From an uncultured Azohydromonas sp. (GTDB lineage: Bacteria > Pseudomonadota > Gammaproteobacteria > Burkholderiales > Burkholderiaceae_C): 30,305 nucleotides of DNA. Both the position numbers and the translations under genes were made by a program. Below, in pieces: positions 1 through 7,094 of this stretch; the stretch's first letter is position 1, and every line of letters begins with the position of its first letter. Under the pieces are notes generated by a model. That model did not search any database, was not told the origin of the DNA, and was given only the letters and a program-made list of their open reading frames with translations. The stretch is taken from the NCBI RefSeq assembly GCF_937926365.1, contig NZ_CALAOH010000162.1, positions 1 through 30,305 of the forward strand, read 5' to 3'.

Positions 1-1097
1 CGCCCGGGCCCCTGGCGGCGTGCCTCGGCCAGCGCCAGCCGCGCGCGCTCCAGCCCCTGCGCCAGCGCCTCGCCCGCGCGCAGTTCGCCCACGCCGAAGC
101 TTAGGTTCAGCGTGACGGAGGGCTCCAGCCGCGCCAGCGCCTGCACGCGCGCGGCGATGCGCGCGGCGGCGGCCATGGCGTTGCGCAGCGAGGTACCGGG
201 CAGCAGCAGCACGAAGGCCGTGCCGTGGCGGCCGGCGATGTCGTGGCCGCGCAGCGTGGCGTGCACGCCGTGCGCCACCAGGCGCTCGCGGGTGCGCGAG
301 CGGGACGGATCCAAATCGGCGCGGCCGGCGGGGTGGATGTCGAACAGCAGCACCGCCGAGGCGCGCATCTCGCGCCGCAGCACCCGCCGCGCCAGCACGT
401 CGAAATGCGTGCTGCCCGGGTCCAGCAACTCGCTGCGGCCCAGCAGGCGCAGCCGCCGGCGCGACTCGCGCAGCGCGTTCTCGGCGCGCTCCTGGGCCAG
501 CAGCGGCGCCACGCCGCTGGCGGCCACCGCCAGCAGTGCGTTGAGCAGCAGCGCGGCCGGTGTGGCCCAGGTCTGGGCGCGCAGCGCGAGCCAGGCCGCC
601 AGGGCCTGCAGCAGCGCGCCGCTGCCCAGAGCCAGTGCCGAGATGCGCAGCGCGGCACTGAGGCGGTGCGCTTGCGCGCGTCCCAGCAGCGCGCCCACGC
701 AGGCTTGCAGCACGGCCGACAGCAGGGCCGCGTGCGCGTCGCGCTGGGTGTCGTCCTGCAGTTCCAGGCCCAGCGCCCACAGTGCGGCCAGGCCGGCCAG
801 CAGGGCATCGGCGCCGGCGCTGCCGGGCAGGCGCCAGCGCGCCTCGAAGCGCCGCAGGCCCTGCAGGGCTGCCAGCGGCCACAGCGCCAGCAGCCACACG
901 CCCAGCCCGCGCAGCAGCGGAGAGTTGGCGCCGGCGAGCTGCAGCCCCGCGCCCGCGGCGGCCAGCGCCGGCGCCGCGACCCAGCCCCAATGGCCGCGCG
1001 GCACGGTGCGCAGCAGGCCCCAGAGCGCCAGCAGCAGCGCCACGCCGGCGGTGAGCACCAGATCAGCCAGGAGCAGCGTGGGAAGGTCAGGTTGCAT
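1..1097 (-). CDS. Membrane protein with degenerate GGDEF-like C-terminal domain (partial, 3' end missing)
   Basis: An open frame runs from an ATG at 1097-1095 to the left edge with no stop (365 codons visible). The first ~230 residues are mostly hydrophobic Leu/Ala-rich stretches, suggesting several membrane spans. The C-terminal part resembles a diguanylate cyclase domain. It has a segment RHGTAFVLLLPGTS (about residues 290-303) where active enzymes have R-Y-G-G-D/E-E-F-x-L-L-L-P-G-T, and then a SFGVGEL-like strand followed by an A-rich helix ending EARRQG, as in the GGDEF C-terminus. The signature G-G-D/E-E-F is replaced by H-G-T-A-F, so metal and GTP chemistry is probably lost. I infer a non-catalytic sensor or c-di-GMP-related membrane protein. 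The gene is divergent from the AIM24 gene, with 185 bp between the starts. Confidence 0.65.
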   Translation of the reverse strand, partial: MQPDLPTLLLADLVLTAGVALLLALWGLLRTVPRGHWGWVAAPALAAAGAGLQLAGANSPLLRGLGVWLLALWPLAALQGLRRFEARWRLPGSAGADALLAGLAALWALGLELQDDTQRDAHAALLSAVLQACVGALLGRAQAHRLSAALRISALALGSGALLQALAAWLALRAQTWATPAALLLNALLAVAASGVAPLLAQERAENALRESRRRLRLLGRSELLDPGSTHFDVLARRVLRREMRASAVLLFDIHPAGRADLDPSRSRTRERLVAHGVHATLRGHDIAGRHGTAFVLLLPGTSLRNAMAAAARIAARVQALARLEPSVTLNLSFGVGELRAGEALAQGLERARLALAEARRQGPG

Positions 1098-1282
1098 CGT
1101 CAGCCTTGCACCAGCCGCCCGCTTCCCGGGTCCGGCCAGCCTGCGACTGTCCCCAGTGGCCGCGTGGTACGTGCAACCGCGTGCATCGGCGCGCGGGTTC
1201 GGCTGACGCATGGATACAGCGCCTCCGTTGCTGGGGGGGTTGGTTACCATCGCCGCGCTTTCAACACGCAGGGGTTCTCTCC

Positions 1283-2107
1283 ATGGCCATGGACGTCGTC
1301 GATTACGAAATCAAGGGCTCGGAAATGCAGTTCGTCGAGATCGAGCTGGATCCGGGCGAAGCCGCGGTGGGCGAGGCCGGCAGCCTGATGTTCATGGACG
1401 GCGGCATCGCCATGGACACCGTCTTCGGCGACGGCGCGCGCCAGGGCGGCGGCGGCCTGTTCGGCAAGCTGCTGGGCGCGGGCAAGCGGCTCATCACGGG
1501 CGAGTCGCTGTTCACCACGGTCTACACCAACCAGGCCCACGGCAAGCAGCGCGTGGCCTTCGCCGCGCCGTACCCGGGCAAGATCCTGCCGATGGACCTG
1601 CGCCAGCTCGGCGGCACGCTGGTCTGCCAGAAGGACGCGTTCCTGTGCGCCGCGCGCGGCGTCTCGCTGGGCGTCTACCTGCAGCAGAAGCTCTCGGTGG
1701 GCTTCTTCGGCGGCGAGGGTTTCATCATGCAGCGCCTGGACGGCGACGGCCTGGCCTTCGTGCATGCCGGCGGCACCGTGGTGCGGCGCGAACTGCAGCC
1801 CGGGCAGACGCTGCTCATCGACACCGGCTGCGTGGTGGCGATGACGCCCAACGTGAACTTCGAGATCCAGTACGTCGGCAAGATCAAGACGGCGCTGTTC
1901 GGCGGCGAGGGCCTGTTCTTCGCCCGCGTCACCGGCCCGGGCACGGTGTGGCTGCAGAGCCTGCCTTTCTCGCGCCTGGCCTCGCGCGTGTTCGCCGCGG
2001 CGCCGCAAACCGGCGGCGGCGGGCGCGACGAGGGCTCGATCCTGCCCATGGCCGCCGGCGCGGGCCTGCTGGGCGGCCTCTTCGGCGGCAGCGGTGGCGA
2101 CGACTGA
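1283..2107 (+). CDS. AIM24 / TIGR00266 family protein
   Basis: This 274-residue protein begins MAMDVVDYEIKGSEMQFVEI. The Gly-rich loops, the early GEAGSLMFMDGGI segment and the later ALFGGEGLFFARVTGPGTVWLQ segment are typical of the TIGR00266/AIM24 family, a beta-rich fold of unknown biochemical role in bacteria. The tail is low complexity (GAGLLGGLFGGSGGDD), as in many relatives. The frame stays open upstream to 1106, but family similarity begins at the ATG at 1283, preceded by an AGGGG stretch; a second in-frame ATG at 1289 is possible. It appears monocistronic, with 137 bp before the next gene. Function cannot be stated beyond the family. Confidence 0.85.
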   Translation: MAMDVVDYEIKGSEMQFVEIELDPGEAAVGEAGSLMFMDGGIAMDTVFGDGARQGGGGLFGKLLGAGKRLITGESLFTTVYTNQAHGKQRVAFAAPYPGKILPMDLRQLGGTLVCQKDAFLCAARGVSLGVYLQQKLSVGFFGGEGFIMQRLDGDGLAFVHAGGTVVRRELQPGQTLLIDTGCVVAMTPNVNFEIQYVGKIKTALFGGEGLFFARVTGPGTVWLQSLPFSRLASRVFAAAPQTGGGGRDEGSILPMAAGAGLLGGLFGGSGGDD

Positions 2108-2244
2108 CGCTTTCGCGGGTTCGGCGGGCCGCGACGCGACGCGCCTTGCGGCAGCGTGACAGAGGTCAACTTTTGGGCATCCCGCCGCGGCGCCGGGCCG
2201 GGGGTGCGTGACTACACTGGCGCCCCGCAAGAGGTGGTGGACCC

Positions 2245-3267
2245 ATGAAGCTGTTGACGAAGGTGGCGCGCGCCGGCGCCGGTGTGTTTTTCCTGGCGGC
2301 CGCTTCCTGGGCGTCGGCGCAGGTGGGTGCCCAGGCGGCGGCGCCGCTGCCACCGGTGTTCGTGCTGAATTCGCAGGACGCCAACGTCAGCGTCCTGGAC
2401 CGCGCCACCCTGCAGCCCAAGGTGCTCATTCCCACCGGCAAGGAGCCGCACCACCTGTACCTGACGCCGGACGAGAAGTCGGTGATCGTGGCCAACGCGC
2501 TGGCCGACTCGCTGACCTTCATCGACCCGAAGACGGCGCAGGTGCAGCGCACGGTCACCGGCATCACCGACCCGTACCACCTGCGCTTCTCGCCCGACAT
2601 GAAGTGGTTCGTGACCGCGGCCAACCGGCTCGACCACATCGACATCTACCGCTGGGACCCCGCCAACCAGGCCCAGCCGCTGCAGCTGGCCAAGCGCGTG
2701 CCGGCGGGCAAGACGCCCAGCCACCTGGCCATCGACACCCGCTCCAGCGTGGTCTACGGCTCGCTGCAGGACAGCGACGAGCTCATCGCCATCGACCTGC
2801 GCACGCAGGCGCCGCGCTGGCGCATCCCGGTGGGCAAGATGCCCGCGGACGTGTACCTCACGCCCGACGACCGCACGCTGCTGGTGGGGCTGACCGGTGA
2901 CGAGGTGGTCGAGGCCTACGACGTCAGCGGCGTGGCGCCGAAGCTGATCAAGCGCATCCCCACCGGCAAGGGCGCGCACGCCTTCCGCGCGCGCGGCGAC
3001 GGCAAGCACCTCTTCGTCTCCAACCGCGTGGCCAACACCATCAGCCTGATCGACACGCAGGCGCTGGCGGTGGTGGCGAACTACCCGGCGCCGGGCGGCC
3101 CCGACTGCATGGAGCTGCTCTCCGACGGCAAGACGCTGCTGGTGTCCTCGCGCTGGGCGCGCAAGGTCACGGTGATCGACACGGAGAAGAAGCAGGTGGT
3201 GCAGCAGGTGGCCGTGGGGCGCTCGCCGCACGGCATCTGGACGCTGGACCATGCCTCGCGCCGCTGA
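2245..3267 (+). CDS. Exported YVTN/YncE-like beta-propeller protein
   Basis: The protein has 340 residues. Residues 1-26 form a signal peptide (basic MKLLTKVAR, hydrophobic core, SASAQ-type end), so the product is periplasmic or secreted. The rest is a series of about 40-residue repeats with the pattern 'V.D..T.....I..G..P......PDG...V.N......S.ID', for example TPDEKSVIVANALADSLTFI and GKHLFVSNRVANTISLID. These are the blades of a YVTN/cytochrome-D1-like propeller of probably seven blades. No heme or metal motif is seen, so it is more likely a binding or scaffold protein than an enzyme. Its last 17 bases overlap the deacetylase that follows, implying joint expression; a role in envelope polysaccharide handling is inferred only from that neighbour. 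Confidence 0.85.
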   Translation: MKLLTKVARAGAGVFFLAAASWASAQVGAQAAAPLPPVFVLNSQDANVSVLDRATLQPKVLIPTGKEPHHLYLTPDEKSVIVANALADSLTFIDPKTAQVQRTVTGITDPYHLRFSPDMKWFVTAANRLDHIDIYRWDPANQAQPLQLAKRVPAGKTPSHLAIDTRSSVVYGSLQDSDELIAIDLRTQAPRWRIPVGKMPADVYLTPDDRTLLVGLTGDEVVEAYDVSGVAPKLIKRIPTGKGAHAFRARGDGKHLFVSNRVANTISLIDTQALAVVANYPAPGGPDCMELLSDGKTLLVSSRWARKVTVIDTEKKQVVQQVAVGRSPHGIWTLDHASRR

Positions 3268-4021
3268 GGCCCTGACGCTTTCGCTGCTGCTGGCCTGCGG
3301 GGCCGCGGCGGCGGCCTGCGACAAGCCGGTCTATCTCACCTTTGACACCGGCCACATGGGCGTGGCGCCGCTGGTGGCGCAGGTGCTGCAGCGCCAGCAG
3401 GTGAAGGCCACGTTCTTCCTGGCCGACGAGCGCACGCTCGACGGCGGCAGCAGCCTCGACGAGCAGTGGGCGCCGTGGTGGCGCGCTCGCGCCGCCGAGG
3501 GCCATGCCTTCGGCTCGCACACCTGGAGCCACGTGGTGTGGCGCGGCGACGAAGGAGGGCAGTTCCGCGTGCAGCCCACGGCCGGGCCGCGCGCCGGCCA
3601 GCGCTACGCGCTGGACGAGGCCGGCTACTGCGAGGAGCTGAAGAAGCCCGCGCGGCGCTTCGAGGCCATGACGGGGCAGAAGATGCTGCCGCTGTTCCGC
3701 GCGCCGGGCGGCAAGACCTCGCCGGCGCTGCTGGCGGCGGCGCAGCGCTGCGGCTTCACGCACGTGGGCTGGGCGCCGGCAGGCTTCCTGGGCGACGAGC
3801 TGCCCAGCGAGCGCTACCCGAACGACAAGCTGCTGGCGCAGGCAGTGCGCGACATCCGCGCCGGCGACATCCTGCTGGCGCACCTGGGCATCTGGTCGCG
3901 CAAGGATCCCTGGGCGCCGGCGGTGCTGGAGCCGCTGATCGAAGGCCTCAAGCAGCGCGGCTTGTGCTTCGCCACGCTGCGCGAACATCCCCGGTACACG
4001 GCCGCGACGGCCGGACGTTGA
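3251..4021 (+). CDS. Polysaccharide deacetylase (NodB-like), exported, altered motif 1
   Basis: The protein has 256 residues with an N-terminal export signal ending near Ala-Ala-Cys (residues 16-23); Cys16 in LLLAC could be a lipidation site, but this is uncertain. The NodB domain shows motif 1 as TFDTGH (residues 30-35), motif 2 as H90-TWS-H94, motif 3 as R150-APGG and a late motif with His211 (LLAHLG). The catalytic-base Asp32 and both motif-2 histidines are present. The second Asp of the usual TFDDGP, normally a metal ligand, is Thr33. The fold assignment is firm. Activity on an N-acetylated or otherwise acylated glycan in the periplasm is the family expectation, but metal binding may differ. 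It starts inside the propeller gene (17-nt overlap), and a hydroxylase gene follows after 6 bp. Confidence 0.85.
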   Translation: MPRAAEALTLSLLLACGAAAAACDKPVYLTFDTGHMGVAPLVAQVLQRQQVKATFFLADERTLDGGSSLDEQWAPWWRARAAEGHAFGSHTWSHVVWRGDEGGQFRVQPTAGPRAGQRYALDEAGYCEELKKPARRFEAMTGQKMLPLFRAPGGKTSPALLAAAQRCGFTHVGWAPAGFLGDELPSERYPNDKLLAQAVRDIRAGDILLAHLGIWSRKDPWAPAVLEPLIEGLKQRGLCFATLREHPRYTAATAGR

Positions 4022-4027
4022 AGACGC

Positions 4028-4972
4028 ATGCAATGGTTCGTTGATCTCTTCGCCCAGGCGCAGCAGCAGCTGTTCGAGCAGGTGGTGCAGCCGCTGCTGT
4101 TCGAGCTGGGCCTGGCCAGCGTGATGGAGGACGCCTTCGTCGCCACCGGCTGGCTGCTGGTGGGGCTGGTGCAGATCGCGCTGATGCTCACGCTGCTGCG
4201 CGCGCTGGAGCGCTGGCGTCCGGTGGAGCCGGTGACGGACCGCGCCGCGGTGCGGGTGGACGTGCTCTACACGCTGATCCACCGCCTGGGGCTGTTCCGC
4301 GTGGCGCTGTTCTTCACGCTCGATCCGCTGTGGGACTCGCTCATCGGTCGGTTGCGCGTGGCGGGGCTACCGACCTTCCACCTCGACACGCTGTGGCCGG
4401 GCGTGACCGACGTCGCGCTGGTGAGCTTCGTGCTGTACCTGCTGCTGTTCGACTTCGTGGACTACCTGCTGCACCGCGGCCAGCACCGCTGGCGCTGGTG
4501 GTGGGCGCTGCACGGACTGCACCACAGCCAGCGCCAGATGACGCTGTGGAGCGACAACCGCAACCATTTGCTGGACGACGTGATCCGCGACAGCGCGCTG
4601 GTGGTCGTGGGCCTGCTGGTGGGCATCCCGCCGGGGCAGTTCGTGGCGGTGGTGGCCTTCACGCAGCTGCTGGAGAGCTTGGCGCACGCCAACCTGCGGC
4701 TGTCCTTCGGCCCGCTGGAGCGCTGGCTGGTGAGCCCGCGCTACCACCGCTGGCACCACCGCACCGGCGATGGTGAGGTCGAGGACGGCCATGGCCGCCC
4801 GGGCGGCGACAATTTCTCGGTGCTGTTCCCGGTCTGGGACCGGCTGTTCGGCACCGCGTACTTTGGCGACCTCTATGTGCCCACCGGGCTGCCCGAGGAC
4901 GGGCGCGACTGGGGGCGCGGCTTCTGGGCCCAGCAGTGGCTGGGCCTCAAGCGGCTGGCCGGGCGTGCCTGA
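4028..4972 (+). CDS. Sterol desaturase / fatty acid hydroxylase family membrane protein
   Basis: The protein has 314 residues with hydrophobic membrane segments around residues 35-60, 85-105 and 125-150, and another near 190-215. It carries the histidine clusters of the di-iron fatty acid hydroxylase superfamily: H149-RGQ-H153, H162-GL-H165-H166, His180 in NRNH, and H240-RW-H243-H244. These should bind two irons on the cytoplasmic face for O2-dependent hydroxylation or desaturation of a lipid. The substrate cannot be read from sequence. It starts 6 bp after the deacetylase stop, so it probably shares the transcript with the propeller and deacetylase genes, and it is the last gene of that group before a 188-bp gap. 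Confidence 0.9.
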   Translation: MQWFVDLFAQAQQQLFEQVVQPLLFELGLASVMEDAFVATGWLLVGLVQIALMLTLLRALERWRPVEPVTDRAAVRVDVLYTLIHRLGLFRVALFFTLDPLWDSLIGRLRVAGLPTFHLDTLWPGVTDVALVSFVLYLLLFDFVDYLLHRGQHRWRWWWALHGLHHSQRQMTLWSDNRNHLLDDVIRDSALVVVGLLVGIPPGQFVAVVAFTQLLESLAHANLRLSFGPLERWLVSPRYHRWHHRTGDGEVEDGHGRPGGDNFSVLFPVWDRLFGTAYFGDLYVPTGLPEDGRDWGRGFWAQQWLGLKRLAGRA

Positions 4973-5062
4973 TTCCAGTTTTTCATTGCTTGTGAAATGA
5001 CCCGTTCGGACTGAGGTAAAGGCCGAATCCACCAGGCTCGGATGGCGGCGTTACGGCGGGGG

Positions 5063-5094
5063 CCGTTCACCCTTCGATACTTCAGGGCGAACGG
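5063..5094. repeat. Single REP-like hairpin repeat
   Basis: The arms CCGTTCACCCT (5063-5073) and AGGGCGAACGG (5084-5094) are inverted with one mismatch around a 10-nt loop that contains TTCGATAC. The element lies between the hydroxylase and EI24-like genes. It shares CCGTTC-x-CCCT and TCGA elements with the paired repeat at 11827-11903 and is probably a member of the same dispersed family. It could act as a weak terminator or mRNA-stabilising structure, but no T-tract follows. Confidence 0.65.
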
Positions 5095-5160
5095 AATACT
5101 TCACTCACGAACTGGAATGAGACGCCGGGCCTTTGACGGCCGGGAGTCCCTGGGAGATTC

Positions 5161-6060
5161 ATGCGCCCCTTGAAAGACCTTTTGGACGCCTTTTGGCGCG
5201 CCAGCGCCTACTGCCTGCACCCGCGGGTGATGCTGCTGACGCTGGCGCCGCTGCTCATCGCCGCGGCGCTGGCGCTGGGCCTGGGCTGGCTGTACTGGGA
5301 AAGCGCGGTGGACGGCGTGCGCGAGACGCTCGACCGCTGGTCGCTCACCGCGGCGATGCTGGGCTGGCTCGACGCCATGGGCGGGCAGAGCCTGCGCTCC
5401 GTGATCGCGCCGCTGCTGGTGGTGTCGCTGGCGGTGCCGGTGCTGGTGGTGCTGTCGCTGCTCCTGGTGTCGGTGCTGGCCACGCCGGCGCTCACGGCCA
5501 TGGTGGCGCGGCGCCGCTTTCCGGCGCTGGAGCGGCGGCACGGCGCGGGCTTCTGGCACAGCGTGGCCTGGTCGGTCGGCTGTTCGCTGCTGGCGCTGCT
5601 GGCGCTGGCGCTGTCGGTGCCGCTGTGGCTGGTGCCGCCGCTGGTGCTGGTGCTGCCGCCGCTGATCTGGGGCTGGCTGACCTACCAGATGGTGGCTTTC
5701 GACGTGCTCTCCGATCACGCCACGCGCGAGGAGCGGCGGCTCATCCTGCGCGAGCAGCGCTGGGCCTTGCTGGCCATGGGCGTGGTCAGCGGCTACCTGG
5801 GCGCGGCGCCCTCGCTGCTGTGGGCCTTCGGCGCGGCGGTGCTGATCCTGGCGCCGGTGCTGGTGGTGGCCTCGGTGTGGCTGTACACGCTGGTGTTCGT
5901 CTTCTCCTCCCTGTGGTTCGCCCACTTTTCGCTGATGGCGCTGCAGCGGCTGCGCGCGCGAGAGGAGGCCATGGCCAGCGCGGCGCCGCCGGGCGGCGAG
6001 ATCATCGAGATGCCGGCGCCGGCATCCACGCTGCAACTTCCCCGGGATCCTCAGGCATGA
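5161..6060 (+). CDS. EI24 domain (CysZ-like) integral membrane protein
   Basis: The protein has 299 residues. It begins MRPLKDLLDAFWRASAYCLH and then has hydrophobic segments near residues 25-45, 75-115, 140-185 and 200-260, the layout of EI24/CysZ-type proteins. The loop with DVLSDHATREERRLILRE (about 180-197) is a typical conserved cytosolic part of this family. E. coli CysZ is a sulfate permease; the transport role of this longer beta-proteobacterial form is not established. A ribosome site GGGAG precedes the ATG. The last four bases ATGA overlap the start of the molybdopterin-binding gene, so the two are translationally coupled. Confidence 0.85.
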   Translation: MRPLKDLLDAFWRASAYCLHPRVMLLTLAPLLIAAALALGLGWLYWESAVDGVRETLDRWSLTAAMLGWLDAMGGQSLRSVIAPLLVVSLAVPVLVVLSLLLVSVLATPALTAMVARRRFPALERRHGAGFWHSVAWSVGCSLLALLALALSVPLWLVPPLVLVLPPLIWGWLTYQMVAFDVLSDHATREERRLILREQRWALLAMGVVSGYLGAAPSLLWAFGAAVLILAPVLVVASVWLYTLVFVFSSLWFAHFSLMALQRLRAREEAMASAAPPGGEIIEMPAPASTLQLPRDPQA

Positions 6061-6851
6061 ACTTCGGATTGATCGTCATCGGCGACGAGATCCTGTCCGG
6101 CAAGCGCCAGGACAGGCACTTGGCCAAGGCCATCGAACTGCTGGCCGCGCGCGGGCTGCGGCTGTCGTGGGCGCGCTACCTGGGCGACGAGCGCGAGCAG
6201 ATCGCCGCCGCGCTGCGCGAGGCCTTCCGCAGCGGCGACGCGGTGTTCAGCTGCGGCGGCATCGGCGCCACGCCGGACGACCACACGCGCCAGGCGGCGG
6301 CGTCGGCGCTGGGCGTGCCGCTGGAGCTGCATCCCGAGGCGCGGGAGCTGATCACGCAGCGCATGCGCGACATGGCGGCGGAGAAGGGCGTCGCCTTCGA
6401 CCCGGACAGCCCGGACAACCGGCGGCGGCTGCACATGGGCGAGTTCCCGCGCGGCGCGGCGATCGTGCCCAACCCCTACAACCGCATTCCGGGCTTCAGC
6501 GTGGGCGAGGTGCACTTCCTGCCGGGCTTCCCGGTGATGGCGCATCCGATGATGGAGTGGCTGCTCGACACCCGCTACGCGGCGCTGCAGGGCACGCAGC
6601 GCCAGCGCGAGCGCTCCTTCATCGTCATGGGCGCGCTGGAGGCCACGCTCACGCCGCTGATGGAGGCCGTTGAGGCGGCGCATGTGCAGGTGCGCGTGTT
6701 CAGCCTGCCCAGCGTCGACCATCCGCAGTGGGGCCGCCACGTGGAGCTGGGCGTCAAGGGCCCGGCGGCGGCGGCCGATGCCGCCTTCGAAGACCTGCGC
6801 GCCGGACTGGCCCGGTTGCAGGTGCAATTCGGCCCCGAAATGGTGCGCTAG
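6057..6851 (+). CDS. CinA-type molybdopterin-binding domain protein
   Basis: This 264-residue protein starts MNFGLIVIGDEILSGKRQD, the typical start of the MoCF/CinA N-terminal domain (COG1058). The family loop appears as CGGIGATPDDHTRQ (about residues 63-76), close to the standard GGxGPTxDDxT, and LPGFPVMAHPM (about 159-169) is also conserved. The C-terminal nicotinamide-nucleotide amidase domain of full-length CinA (over 400 residues) is absent, so this is the short stand-alone type. The exact substrate is unknown; the domain fold binds molybdopterin or related nucleotides. It overlaps the EI24-like gene by 4 nt. Its stop lies only 12 bp before the first NtrC-type site of the glnA control region. 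Confidence 0.85.
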   Translation: MNFGLIVIGDEILSGKRQDRHLAKAIELLAARGLRLSWARYLGDEREQIAAALREAFRSGDAVFSCGGIGATPDDHTRQAAASALGVPLELHPEARELITQRMRDMAAEKGVAFDPDSPDNRRRLHMGEFPRGAAIVPNPYNRIPGFSVGEVHFLPGFPVMAHPMMEWLLDTRYAALQGTQRQRERSFIVMGALEATLTPLMEAVEAAHVQVRVFSLPSVDHPQWGRHVELGVKGPAAAADAAFEDLRAGLARLQVQFGPEMVR

Positions 6852-6863
6852 CAGGATTGTCAT

Positions 6864-6880
6864 TTCACCAAATAGGTGCG
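6864..6880 (+). promoter_or_regulatory. Putative NtrC enhancer site 1
   Basis: The 17-mer TTCACCAAATAGGTGCG fits the enterobacterial NtrC pattern TGCACC-N5-GGTGCA with one mismatch in each half. It is centred about 135 bp upstream of the start predicted from the sigma-54 element at 6982-6995, close to the position of the enhancers at E. coli glnA. Found by eye; no binding data. Confidence 0.6.
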
Positions 6881-6886
6881 CCAAAA

Positions 6887-6903
6887 TGCATTCGAATGGT
6901 GCG
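6887..6903 (+). promoter_or_regulatory. Putative NtrC enhancer site 2
   Basis: The 17-mer TGCATTCGAATGGTGCG matches TGCACC-N5-GGTGCA with two mismatches in the left half and one in the right. Its centre is 23 bp from that of site 1, about two helical turns, so two NtrC dimers could sit on the same DNA face. It lies about 112 bp upstream of the predicted start. Confidence 0.55.
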
Positions 6904-6981
6904 TGCGAAAGGGCCCTCGTGACCTGTTTCTCCTCGGGCTGCCCCGGGTTGACGCAGCGCACAGTGCAGATCGATGAAATC

Positions 6982-6995
6982 GGCATGCTTTCTGC
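6982..6995 (+). promoter_or_regulatory. Putative sigma-54 (RpoN) promoter of glnA
   Basis: GGCATG (-24 region) and TGCT (-12 region) place GG and GC exactly 10 nt apart (6982-6983 and 6994-6995), as in the consensus TGGCACG-N4-TTGCW. The predicted start is near 7007, giving a leader of about 88 nt before the glnA ATG. Two NtrC-type sites upstream and ntrBC downstream support nitrogen control. Confidence 0.65.
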
Positions 6996-7017
6996 TAGAT
7001 TCCAGTGCTCTCTCGAA

Positions 7018-7045
7018 GGCCCGGCACCGCACCGGGCCTTTGTTT
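7018..7045 (+). terminator. Terminator-like hairpin in the glnA leader
   Basis: A perfect 7-bp stem, GGCCCGG (7018-7024) with CCGGGCC (7032-7038), has loop CACCGCA and is followed by TTTGTTT. It sits about 11 nt after the predicted sigma-54 start and 50 nt before the glnA ATG. It may stop read-through from the upstream gene or act on the glnA leader itself. Confidence 0.55.
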
Positions 7046-7094
7046 GAATCAGCTGTATCAACCGACTCGCACAGCACCCGCTAGGAGATTTTTG

